Positions 1 through 5,587 of a DNA stretch of 5,587 bases are shown piece by piece. This stretch comes from Clostridiales bacterium. GTDB lineage: Bacteria > Bacillota > Clostridia > Lachnospirales > Lachnospiraceae. Positions within the stretch are counted from its first letter, which is position 1; every line of letters starts with the position of its first letter. The notes beneath the pieces are model-generated. The model saw only the letters and a list, made by a program, of their open reading frames with translations, was not told where the DNA came from and did not search any database. A program made the position numbers and the translations under genes. The stretch covers positions 1-5,587 of the forward strand of contig JAAZDA010000153.1 of assembly GCA_012512995.1 (NCBI GenBank), written 5' to 3'.

Positions 1-2
1 AG

Positions 3-866
3 GCGGTCAGGATATTGAATCAGCTTGCTAATCTCTCTTCTCATGGTACTGATATTGATGAGCAACGTGTCGGCTACGCTCTTGACATGAAGAAGGAGAA
101 CGCCTCCGGAGACATGCTCGTAAAGATAGACAGCGACTGCATCTGCCATACAGTTACAGGAAAACCGGTAAAACCCAAGACTCTTGGTCAGGAGCAATAT
201 ATTGAAGCTATCAGGCATAACATGATAACTTTTGCCAACGGCCCCGCCGGGACCGGTAAGACATTTCTTGCAATGGCAATGGCAATAACTGCTTTCCAGA
301 GTAATGAAGTACAGAGGATCATCCTCACGAGGCCCGCAATTGAAGCGGGAGAGAAGCTTGGCTTTCTTCCGGGTGATCTCCAGCAGAAAATAGATCCGTA
401 TCTTCGTCCTTTATATGATGCGCTATATCAGATAATGGGGGCCGAAAACTTTATACGCAATCAGGAAAAAGGTCTTATTGAGGTCGCTCCGCTTGCATAC
501 ATGCGCGGTCGGACACTTGATAATGCTTATATAATCCTCGACGAAGCTCAGAACACAACACCTGAACAGATGAAAATGTTCCTCACGAGGATAGGTTTTG
601 GCTCAAAGGTAATTGTGACAGGAGACTCAACGCAGAAAGATCTGTCTCCTGAAGCACTTTCCGGAATTGAGATTGCATCACGGATTCTCAAAAATATCGA
701 TGGAATAAAATTTATAACACTTACATCTCGAGATGTTGTAAGACATCCCCTTGTACAGAAGATCGTCAAAGCTTATGAAGAATATGACAAGACACATTCA
801 TCGAAGAACAGGAGCCACCATGAAAATCATCCTGAACACGGAAATAGATACAAAAGACAAGACTGA
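3..866 (+). CDS. phoH: PhoH family ATPase, 5'-truncated by the window edge
   Basis: PhoH-type P-loop ATPase, a cytoplasmic RNA-metabolism protein usually encoded next to ybeY; its exact substrate is unsettled. Counting from the TTG at 15, the Walker A motif GPAGTGKT is residues 76-83 (bases 240-263). The family block TRPAIEAGEKLGFLPGDL follows at 105-122, then AYMRGRTLDNAYIILDEAQN around 161-180 with the Walker B acid pair. VTGDSTQKDL is at 201-210 and RHPLVQKIVKAYE near 243-255. The frame stays open to the window edge and reads AVRILNQLANL, which fits the end of the N-terminal KH-like region. So the TTG at 15 is an internal Leu codon and the true start lies upstream; family members are about 320-350 residues. 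The tail after residue 260 is His-rich and poorly conserved, and it is written over the start of ybeY. Confidence in the family is very high. Confidence 0.96.
   Translation, partial: AVRILNQLANLSSHGTDIDEQRVGYALDMKKENASGDMLVKIDSDCICHTVTGKPVKPKTLGQEQYIEAIRHNMITFANGPAGTGKTFLAMAMAITAFQSNEVQRIILTRPAIEAGEKLGFLPGDLQQKIDPYLRPLYDALYQIMGAENFIRNQEKGLIEVAPLAYMRGRTLDNAYIILDEAQNTTPEQMKMFLTRIGFGSKVIVTGDSTQKDLSPEALSGIEIASRILKNIDGIKFITLTSRDVVRHPLVQKIVKAYEEYDKTHSSKNRSHHENHPEHGNRYKRQD
810..814 (+). promoter_or_regulatory. Ribosome binding site that fixes the ybeY start
   Basis: AGGAG lies 5 nt before the ATG at 820 and inside the 3' end of phoH. It supports that ATG over the in-frame upstream ATG at 751, which would add 23 residues with no family match. 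Confidence 0.8.
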
Positions 867-1326
867 TTTTTCGATGAAGATCACAGCCGGAAAAGTTATC
901 AGAACTGCTCTAAGACTGGAAAAGTTCCCCTATGACTGTGAAATAAGTCTTGTAGTTACTGACAGTGAAGGTATCAGAAAAATGAATCGCGAGTTCAGGG
1001 ACATCGATAAAGAGACTGATGTCCTTTCTTTCCCTGGACTTACGTATGACAAGCCTTCAGGTTTTGAATCAGCAGTAAAAGACACGGCTGACTGCATGAA
1101 TCCTGATAATGGCTGTGTTGTGCTTGGCGATATTGTGATCAACATAGACAGAGTTCATTCGCAGGCATCTGAATACGGTCACAGTGAACTCAGAGAGTTT
1201 TCTTTTCTTGTTGCGCACAGCATAATGCATCTTTGCGGATATGATCACATGACTGAGGAAGAAGCCAGAGTCATGGAGGCAAAACAGGAAGAGGTTTTAT
1301 CCTCGCTCGGAATCACAAGAAACTAA
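820..1326 (+). CDS. ybeY: Endoribonuclease YbeY (rRNA maturation factor)
   Basis: Zinc-dependent single-strand endoribonuclease of the UPF0054 family, acting in 16S rRNA 3'-end maturation and ribosome quality control in the cytoplasm. The 168-residue product has the family's usual length. The metal-binding H-x3-H-x5-H motif reads HSIMHLCGYDH at residues 133-143 (bases 1216-1248), with His133, His137 and His143. The common Gly after the first His is Ser here. Upstream family blocks are MNREFRDIDKETDVLSFPG near 55-73 and VLGDIVINIDRV at 101-112. Between them is a moderately long acidic linker typical of Firmicute versions. The start is the ATG at 820, with AGGAG 5 nt upstream. The first 47 nt overlap phoH in another frame, which suggests translational coupling. 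Confidence is very high. Confidence 0.96.
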   Translation: MKIILNTEIDTKDKTDFSMKITAGKVIRTALRLEKFPYDCEISLVVTDSEGIRKMNREFRDIDKETDVLSFPGLTYDKPSGFESAVKDTADCMNPDNGCVVLGDIVINIDRVHSQASEYGHSELREFSFLVAHSIMHLCGYDHMTEEEARVMEAKQEEVLSSLGITRN

Positions 1327-1350
1327 AATAATCATTTATCATGATTTGTT

Positions 1351-1354
1351 GGAG
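1351..1354 (+). promoter_or_regulatory. Ribosome binding site of the membrane protein gene
   Basis: GGAG lies 6 nt before the ATG at 1361. The ybeY stop is only 34 bp upstream of that ATG, and no promoter or convincing terminator is visible between the genes, so co-transcription with ybeY is likely. Confidence 0.65.
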
Positions 1355-1360
1355 AAATAA

Positions 1361-2995
1361 ATGGCTGGTTACGGTCGCGGTACAAGCGGTATTGATCGCT
1401 GTACAGCTTTCTTTCTTATATTTGCTGCTTCACTTGAGGCTATAAAGATCCCGCTGTATGGGCTTATCGGTGCTCAGGGTGTTTCTTTTGCTGCACCGGC
1501 ACTTGATCTTCTTACCGTGTTCATCACTGTATATGTTCTTGGTGGCTACTATACTGTCAGACATCTTATCCGCTACAGGATCAGAAGAAAGAAATACTCA
1601 AGTATAAGGGTCATATATGAAACAGCTTTTATGCCGTCTCTTACGGGCGGTATAGTTCTCGCTGTAATATGTGCCTCACTGAGCAAATATATTTCCGGCA
1701 TTGCAGGGGCAGACTTAAACGGAAGTCTTGTATACTGTGTGCTTTCGCTTTCTGTGGCTTTTCTTTCTGTTGTTGGTGTCATATGCGGGTATATAGAGAG
1801 TTTAACTAATGATATGGCTACTGTGATAACAAGTTGTATCTGGTCAGTACTGAGCATTGTCCTTGGACTTATCGGTGCAACGTCTGCATATCGTTATGGC
1901 TGCAAGGTAGCGGCTCTCCTGAGAAATGACAACATCGCATATATTTACGGCGCTGCCGGCCTTATGTGCGGCATGGCTGTATCGTGTCTTGTTGTGCTTG
2001 TACTTTGGCTGCTGATTTACCATTCAATAAATCATACAATAAACGACTGGCTTAATGAGCAGTCAGACTATAGATCTGAAAAAGAATCCCGGAAGAATAT
2101 CCGCAGGTCAGTATTTTCCGTTTTTATTGTCTTCCTGTTTGCAGCGCTGTTCTTTACAATGCCACATATGCTGGACAGACGTCTGAGTTTTACTTTTTCA
2201 GAAATTTCCGACCATGAAATAAGATCTGTATGGGCTGTGGCCGACTCAAAAGTATTCGCTCTGATATATGTGATTTCCTTCCTGCTTGTCATTCCATTTA
2301 CAGCATATAAGGCGCCACTTGCTTCACTGCTTGTAAGACGTGATCGTGATGCTTTCAGCTCAAGATTCGGAATGATAATGCGAATTGCAAATTACCTGCT
2401 TCTGCCTGTATCGTTTTTCTGTATAGCTGCCGCCAAAGTCATAACCGCCCTTGGGTTCGGGATCGATGACACGGCCGCACAGTCTGTCATGCAATTATCA
2501 GGGATGACAGTCCTTTTTCTTTCCCTCAGCATAATTCTTATTCTTATATATGCTGCCGCTGATGACATGAAAACAGTGCTCGAATCCACTTTGTTCTCCT
2601 GCGCAGTGCAGACGATACTATTTGTAACACTCATATCAATAGTGCACATGTCTCCTGAAAAAGCTGGAGCCATAGCATTGCTTGTCTTTTACATTATTAA
2701 CACGGTTTTCCTACTCGTCATGAAAAACTATTACACTCTCCACCGTAACAGGTGGATTGCAAATACGATAGTTAATGCTCTTTGCGCAGTAATTGCAGCG
2801 ATCCCTGTCTTTCTTCTTCAGACTGTCCTTTTTGACAGGATCGGGTCTCTGGCATCACTTATCATACTTATTATTATCTATTATGTGATCTATATTATAC
2901 TTACACTGTTCCTCCGGGTCGCTGATCTCAATAATATCGACAGATTGCCCGGTGGGCGGATCATAGTGACTCTTGCTGATCTTTTCAATCTGTAG
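1361..2995 (+). CDS. Putative MOP-superfamily flippase (SpoVB/MurJ-like), 14 membrane helices
   Basis: A 544-residue, very hydrophobic protein with about 14 predicted membrane segments, estimated by eye near residues 14-34, 42-65, 92-112, 121-144, 154-177, 192-219, 249-267, 297-316, 340-363, 377-399, 408-428, 434-454, 466-489 and 496-518. A charged cytoplasmic-type linker at 227-248 divides it into two bundles. Length, helix count and split match the MOP (MATE-like) flippases SpoVB, MurJ and Wzx. Other resemblances are YGLIGAQGVSF near 33-43, the GYIESLTNDMATVITS region near 143-158 (compare the GYFQG block of SpoVB), and the ending DLNNIDRLPGGRII, like the tail after helix 14 in SpoVB-type proteins. 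By analogy it could flip a lipid-linked cell-wall or polysaccharide precursor. The substrate cannot be read from sequence, and it is too divergent to call murJ or spoVB. It follows ybeY closely. Confidence 0.62.
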   Translation: MAGYGRGTSGIDRCTAFFLIFAASLEAIKIPLYGLIGAQGVSFAAPALDLLTVFITVYVLGGYYTVRHLIRYRIRRKKYSSIRVIYETAFMPSLTGGIVLAVICASLSKYISGIAGADLNGSLVYCVLSLSVAFLSVVGVICGYIESLTNDMATVITSCIWSVLSIVLGLIGATSAYRYGCKVAALLRNDNIAYIYGAAGLMCGMAVSCLVVLVLWLLIYHSINHTINDWLNEQSDYRSEKESRKNIRRSVFSVFIVFLFAALFFTMPHMLDRRLSFTFSEISDHEIRSVWAVADSKVFALIYVISFLLVIPFTAYKAPLASLLVRRDRDAFSSRFGMIMRIANYLLLPVSFFCIAAAKVITALGFGIDDTAAQSVMQLSGMTVLFLSLSIILILIYAAADDMKTVLESTLFSCAVQTILFVTLISIVHMSPEKAGAIALLVFYIINTVFLLVMKNYYTLHRNRWIANTIVNALCAVIAAIPVFLLQTVLFDRIGSLASLIILIIIYYVIYIILTLFLRVADLNNIDRLPGGRIIVTLADLFNL

Positions 2996-2997
2996 AG

Positions 2998-3028
2998 ACA
3001 AAAAAGCCAAGTCATGGAGGCAAGAGTG
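2998..3028 (+). repeat. Upstream copy of an imperfect direct repeat flanking the hairpin cluster
   Basis: Starts 2 bases after the membrane-protein stop. It begins ACAAAAAA and then shares the scattered pattern GC..AG.CATG.A.GGCAA...TG with bases 3138-3170, allowing two one-base gaps. In this copy the last part reads GGAGG, 5 nt, GTG; in the downstream copy it reads AAAGG, 5 nt, ATG, which is the start of the next gene. Aligned by eye only. The A-run and purine-rich binding-site composition inflate the similarity. Confidence 0.45.
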
Positions 3029-3059
3029 GAAGATTATGCTGATGCATAATCTTTCACTC
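3024..3059 (+). other. Hairpin 1: 16-bp stem with TGAT loop
   Basis: Bases 3024-3039 (GAGTGGAAGATTATGC) pair with 3044-3059 (GCATAATCTTTCACTC) around the 4-nt loop TGAT. One of the 16 pairs is G-U and the rest are Watson-Crick. No T-run follows, so it does not look like a standard intrinsic terminator. It is the first of three adjacent hairpins and may stabilise an mRNA 3' end or belong to a structured leader. Confidence 0.75.
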
Positions 3060-3060
3060 A

Positions 3061-3088
3061 TCAGGTTTGTGCCTGAGCACAAACCTGA
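3061..3088 (+). other. Hairpin 2: perfect 12-bp stem with CTGA loop and an alternative fold
   Basis: Bases 3061-3072 (TCAGGTTTGTGC) and 3077-3088 (GCACAAACCTGA) form a perfect 12-bp inverted repeat around CTGA, one base after hairpin 1. No T-run follows. The 5' TCAGG (3061-3065) can instead pair with CCTGA at 3072-3076, which would exclude the full stem. The loop and its 5' flank are also complementary to bases just before the next gene's start. Confidence 0.75.
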
Positions 3089-3096
3089 ATAACACA

Positions 3097-3127
3097 GCCA
3101 GAAAACCGCATACGCGGATTTTCTGGC
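3097..3127 (+). terminator. Hairpin 3: probable bidirectional intrinsic terminator
   Basis: GCCAGAAAACCGC (3097-3109) pairs with GCGGATTTTCTGGC (3114-3127) around the loop ATAC, with one bulged A at 3118. The core is a GC-rich CCGC/GCGG stem with an A-run on its 5' side and TTTT on its 3' side, the usual layout of a two-way rho-independent terminator. The T-run is only 4 nt with one A before it, so termination could be partial. No convergent gene is visible on the - strand. If functional, it would end the transcript from phoH, ybeY and the membrane protein gene. Confidence 0.5.
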
Positions 3128-3137
3128 GTGAGCCTTC

Positions 3138-3170
3138 ACAAAAAACGCTCAGGCATGAAAGGCAAACATG
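3138..3170 (+). repeat. Downstream copy of the imperfect direct repeat, containing the oxidoreductase start
   Basis: Begins ACAAAAAA like the copy at 2998 and ends at the ATG of the next gene (3168-3170). It contains GCTCAGGCATGAA (3147-3159), which is complementary to the loop side of hairpin 2 at 3066-3078, and the probable binding site AAAGG at 3158-3162. Confidence 0.45.
3158..3162 (+). promoter_or_regulatory. Ribosome binding site of the HI0933/BaiN-like gene
   Basis: AAAGG lies 5 nt before the ATG at 3168. It is a moderate match to the Shine-Dalgarno consensus and weaker than those of ybeY and the membrane protein. Its first two bases are the outer end of the possible long-range pairing with 3066-3078. 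An out-of-frame ATG at 3155 opens only about 40 codons and lacks family similarity. Confidence 0.6.
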
Positions 3171-4451
3171 GCAGCACAACACGAAAAACCAGATGTGGCC
3201 GTCATAGGCGGCGGAGCCGCAGGGACAATGGCTGCAATAGCATCTGCAGATATGGGTATAAATGTCGTTATCATTGAGGGAAATGACAGACTTGCCGCCA
3301 AGATAGATGCAACAGGTAATGGCAGATGCAACATATCAAATGAGTTCATAGATGACAGTTGTTATCATTCTTCTGAGAAGTTTGACAGCAACTGTTTTTT
3401 CAAAACATTTGGCCGCGATGATCTTCTTGATTTCTTTAAGGATCACGGTATATATTTTCACGAGAAGAACGGCGGGGCCATATATCCGAGGACTGACTCT
3501 GCCGCAACAATCTCATCAGCACTCAAACAAATTGCAGAAGAGTCAGGCGTCACTGTACTGTCAGGGCGCAGAGCAGAAGCTGCTTCAATAGATAAGAATG
3601 GCTGTTTTCAAATCAATATGATCGATAATGACGGACACCGGTCTGATTTAGAAACAAAGAAGCTCCTTATCACAACAGGCGGAAAGGCAGCTCCAAAGAC
3701 AGGTTCAGACGGAACAGGCTACGGTATTGCAGAAAAATTCGGTCATACCATTATCGAAACTCTTCCGGCTCTCACAAACATCATTACGGCAGAGAGTCTT
3801 AAAGCTGCAGCACTTATTCGTTGTGATGCATCTGTAAAGCTTCTTGCAGATGGCAATGAGATTGGTCATGAAAAAGGCAATATCCAGTTCAAAACACATT
3901 CCATATCAGGTATCCCTGTGATGCAGCTAAGTGGAAGAGCAGCGTATTACCTGGGGAAAGGTGATAAATGTGAGCTTAAGATAGACTTTATTCCGGAGCT
4001 GTCTGATGATGATTGGTCAGGAGAGCTGCAAAGAAGAATGGATAATGCAGCTGTAAATGGCAATTTGACACTTGCAGAATTCGCACTTGGACTTGTTCAC
4101 CCCAAAATAGCATCACTTGTAGCCGGCAAATTGTCGCTTGTTGCTGAGAGTAAGATCAGGAACCTCAACAGCGATGTCCTGCTTAAGTTTCTGCGTACAA
4201 TAAGGGAGTGTCACTTTGAGCTGTCCGGAGTCGGAAGTTTTGACGAAGCACAGACAACTGCCGGTGGGATCGATCTTGATGAGGTCACTTCTGACTGTGA
4301 GTCAAAACTCGTAAATGGGCTTTACTTTGCCGGTGAAATTCTTGATGTGGACGGCAAATGCGGTGGATATAATCTGACATTTGCTATGTGCGGCGGGTAT
4401 AAAGCGGGCCGTTCTGCAGCTGATTCTCTTATACAAAAAACAGGGAGATAA
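3168..4451 (+). CDS. NAD(P)/FAD-dependent oxidoreductase, HI0933/BaiN-like family
   Basis: A soluble 427-residue flavoprotein, complete and close to the family's usual length of a little over 400. The N-terminal Rossmann motif IGGGAAG is residues 13-19, followed by the acidic end of the second strand (IIEGND) and the signature ATGNGRCNISN at 48-58. TTGGKAAPKTGSDGTGY at 169-185 and HSISGIP at 244-250 are further family blocks. The C-terminal FAD-contacting region has FDEAQTTAGGI at 358-368 and GLYFAGEILDVDGKCGG at 384-400. Characterised relatives include BaiN, a bile-acid reductase, but most members have no known substrate, so no bile-acid role is claimed. It follows the structured spacer, so its expression may depend on read-through or an unseen promoter. 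The next flavoprotein gene starts 4 nt after its stop. Confidence is high for the family and low for the substrate. Confidence 0.93.
   Translation: MAAQHEKPDVAVIGGGAAGTMAAIASADMGINVVIIEGNDRLAAKIDATGNGRCNISNEFIDDSCYHSSEKFDSNCFFKTFGRDDLLDFFKDHGIYFHEKNGGAIYPRTDSAATISSALKQIAEESGVTVLSGRRAEAASIDKNGCFQINMIDNDGHRSDLETKKLLITTGGKAAPKTGSDGTGYGIAEKFGHTIIETLPALTNIITAESLKAAALIRCDASVKLLADGNEIGHEKGNIQFKTHSISGIPVMQLSGRAAYYLGKGDKCELKIDFIPELSDDDWSGELQRRMDNAAVNGNLTLAEFALGLVHPKIASLVAGKLSLVAESKIRNLNSDVLLKFLRTIRECHFELSGVGSFDEAQTTAGGIDLDEVTSDCESKLVNGLYFAGEILDVDGKCGGYNLTFAMCGGYKAGRSAADSLIQKTGR
4442..4447 (+). promoter_or_regulatory. Ribosome binding site deciding a TTG start
   Basis: AGGGAG overlaps the last codons of the preceding gene and lies 8 nt before the TTG at 4456. 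No in-frame ATG or GTG is near, so this site and the family-like N-terminus support the TTG start. Confidence 0.7.
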
Positions 4452-4455
4452 AATA

Positions 4456-5587
4456 TTGTTATCAATAACACAGATCAAAATTGAGTGCGGTCACGGCGGG
4501 AAGTCAGGCGTTGATGCACTTGAGAACAAGATTAAAAAGATTCTCAGACTAAATCCAGGTGATAAGCTTGATTTCAGGATCACAAAACATTCAGTGGACT
4601 GCCGGAAAAAACCACTTCTTTTTGACGTATACAATGTCGCAGTAAAGCTTTCTGAAAGTCTTGAGAAAAAGCTGCTTGCGCGCAAAATACCAGGATGTTC
4701 ACCATATAGCGAAAAGAAATATGTTTTCCCCGTAAACGGCAGTGAGTCTTTGACAGAACGTCCTGTAATAATAGGCTTCGGGCCCGCAGGGATTTTTGCG
4801 GCACTTATGCTGGCATATAACGGATATAGACCGCTCGTCCTCGAGCGTGGCCGCTGCATGGCTGAGAGGACAGAAGATGTGGAGAAGTTCTGGTCAGGCT
4901 CAAAGCTCAATGAGAACTCCAACATTCAATTTGGCGAGGGCGGCGCAGGCACTTTCTCTGACGGAAAACTTAACACTCTTGTAAATGACAGAGAAGGCCG
5001 CGACAGGGCGGTACTTGAGCAATTTGTTTCAGCAGGTGCTCCAAACGAGATACTATACGAAGGCAAACCGCATATAGGTACTGATATTCTCAGGAATGTC
5101 ATCAGTGAACTGAGACACAGAATAGAAAACTCCGGCGGTGAAGTGCGTTTTGATTCCTCAGTCACATCACTGACTGAGGAAAACGGAAAGATCACAGGTG
5201 TTGTTGTAAACGGCGACGAGAAGATACCGGCATCTGTCGTAATTCTTGCACCTGGTCACAGTGCGCGCGATACTTTTGAAGAACTGTACCGTGAAGGCGT
5301 TTGTCTTGAGCAGAAAGATTTTGCGGTAGGCTTCCGCGTGCTGCATCCCCAATCGCTTATTGATCATGATCAGTATGGGACAGTCAGTGAGGATGACCGC
5401 AGGGCAAAACATCTGACCCCCGCATCATATAAACTTGCCGCAAAGAATGCTTCAGGGAGAGGTGTATATTCTTTCTGTATGTGTCCCGGCGGCTATGTTG
5501 TAAATGCTTCTTCTGAGAGAAATATGCTGGCTGTAAACGGAATGAGTTATTACGGGCGTGGCAGCGCACAGGCTAACAGCGCTATAG
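4456..5587 (+). CDS. FAD-dependent dehydrogenase-like protein (COG2509-like), 3'-truncated
   Basis: The frame is open from TTG 4456 to the window end, giving 377 codons plus one base; family members are about 530 residues, so roughly 70% is present. The N-terminus, MLSITQIKI followed by a basic/acidic domain and CRKKP, matches this family's N-terminal domain. The Rossmann motif is IIGFGPAGIFA at residues 105-115. Then come the signature FGEGGAGTFSDGKL at 159-172, YEGKPHIGTD at 201-210, ILAPGHSARDTF at 263-274, and FCMCPGGYVVNASSE at 340-354 with VNGMSYYGR just after. These fit the uncharacterised FAD-dependent proteins annotated as COG2509. The reaction is not established for the family. The start sits 4 nt after the upstream flavoprotein stop, so the two are almost certainly co-transcribed and probably translationally coupled. 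The sequence similarity between the two is limited to nucleotide-binding motifs. Confidence 0.92.
   Translation, partial: MLSITQIKIECGHGGKSGVDALENKIKKILRLNPGDKLDFRITKHSVDCRKKPLLFDVYNVAVKLSESLEKKLLARKIPGCSPYSEKKYVFPVNGSESLTERPVIIGFGPAGIFAALMLAYNGYRPLVLERGRCMAERTEDVEKFWSGSKLNENSNIQFGEGGAGTFSDGKLNTLVNDREGRDRAVLEQFVSAGAPNEILYEGKPHIGTDILRNVISELRHRIENSGGEVRFDSSVTSLTEENGKITGVVVNGDEKIPASVVILAPGHSARDTFEELYREGVCLEQKDFAVGFRVLHPQSLIDHDQYGTVSEDDRRAKHLTPASYKLAAKNASGRGVYSFCMCPGGYVVNASSERNMLAVNGMSYYGRGSAQANSAI

Noticed and set aside
751..819. In-frame upstream ATG at 751 as the ybeY start
   Set aside because: It adds 23 residues without family similarity and has no suitable binding site, while the ATG at 820 has AGGAG at 5 nt and gives the usual length.
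1330..1346. Inverted repeat AATCAT / ATGATT between ybeY and the membrane protein gene
   Set aside because: Only 6 AT-rich pairs with a 5-nt loop and no T-run; too weak to call a terminator or operator.
2832..2837. TTGACA inside the membrane protein gene as a -35 box for the flavoprotein pair
   Set aside because: No acceptable -10 hexamer at 16-18 nt; TATCAT at 2860 is 22 nt away.
3135..3163. Promoter directly before the HI0933/BaiN-like gene (TTCACA at 3135-3140)
   Set aside because: The bases 17 nt downstream read AAAGGC, which is not a -10 box.
3352..3591. A + strand frame inside the HI0933/BaiN-like gene, and another at 4796-4984 inside the COG2509-like gene
   Set aside because: Both are out-of-frame within genes with clear family signatures and have no motif of their own.
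3168..4451. A bile-acid 7-dehydroxylation role inferred from BaiN similarity
   Set aside because: No other bai genes are in the window and the family is broad; only the fold and cofactor can be supported.
548..5569. Minus-strand open frames such as 1573-1857, 2392-2673, 2855-3139, 4491-4925 and 5167-5412
   Set aside because: Apart from part of 2855-3139, they lie opposite well-supported + strand genes, show no recognisable family motifs and look like codon-bias shadows; 2855-3139 covers the membrane gene's 3' end and the hairpins.
1..5587. Defence island, CRISPR array, insertion sequence, phage or integrated element
   Set aside because: No transposase, integrase, nuclease-effector or regular repeat-spacer pattern is visible; the genes look like ordinary chromosomal genes with similar base composition.

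Overview
The window reads as a stretch of chromosomal housekeeping DNA from a low-to-moderate GC Firmicute, most likely a clostridium. The reasons are the phoH-ybeY gene pair, a 14-helix SpoVB/MurJ-like membrane protein, and two flavoprotein families (HI0933/BaiN-like and COG2509-like) that are common in Clostridia. A Lachnospiraceae-type genome would fit, but that is inference. All five genes are on the + strand and both outer genes are cut by the window edges.

Layout. Bases 3-866 hold the 3' part of phoH, a PhoH-type P-loop ATPase. Its last codons overlap by 47 nt with ybeY (820-1326), the metal-dependent rRNA-maturation endoribonuclease. After 34 bp comes a 544-residue membrane protein (1361-2995) that I read as a divergent MOP-superfamily flippase. 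It sits where many Firmicutes carry dgkA, cdd or era. Bases 2996-3167 are non-coding and unusually structured: three consecutive tetraloop hairpins, the third resembling a bidirectional terminator, flanked by an imperfect direct repeat of about 30 nt. A long-range complementarity reaches the ribosome binding site of the next gene. Bases 3168-4451 encode a complete HI0933/BaiN-family FAD oxidoreductase. Four nt after its stop, a TTG codon starts a second, unrelated FAD-dependent protein (COG2509-like) that runs off the window end at 5587.

How the genes fit together. PhoH and YbeY form a tightly coupled RNA-metabolism pair, and the flippase-like gene follows close enough to be co-transcribed. 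The two flavoproteins form a second tight pair, separated from the first three genes by the structured spacer. The spacer either ends the first transcript or controls read-through and translation into the second pair. I see no defence system, mobile element, CRISPR array, tRNA or rRNA. The most unusual part is the 2996-3167 spacer.
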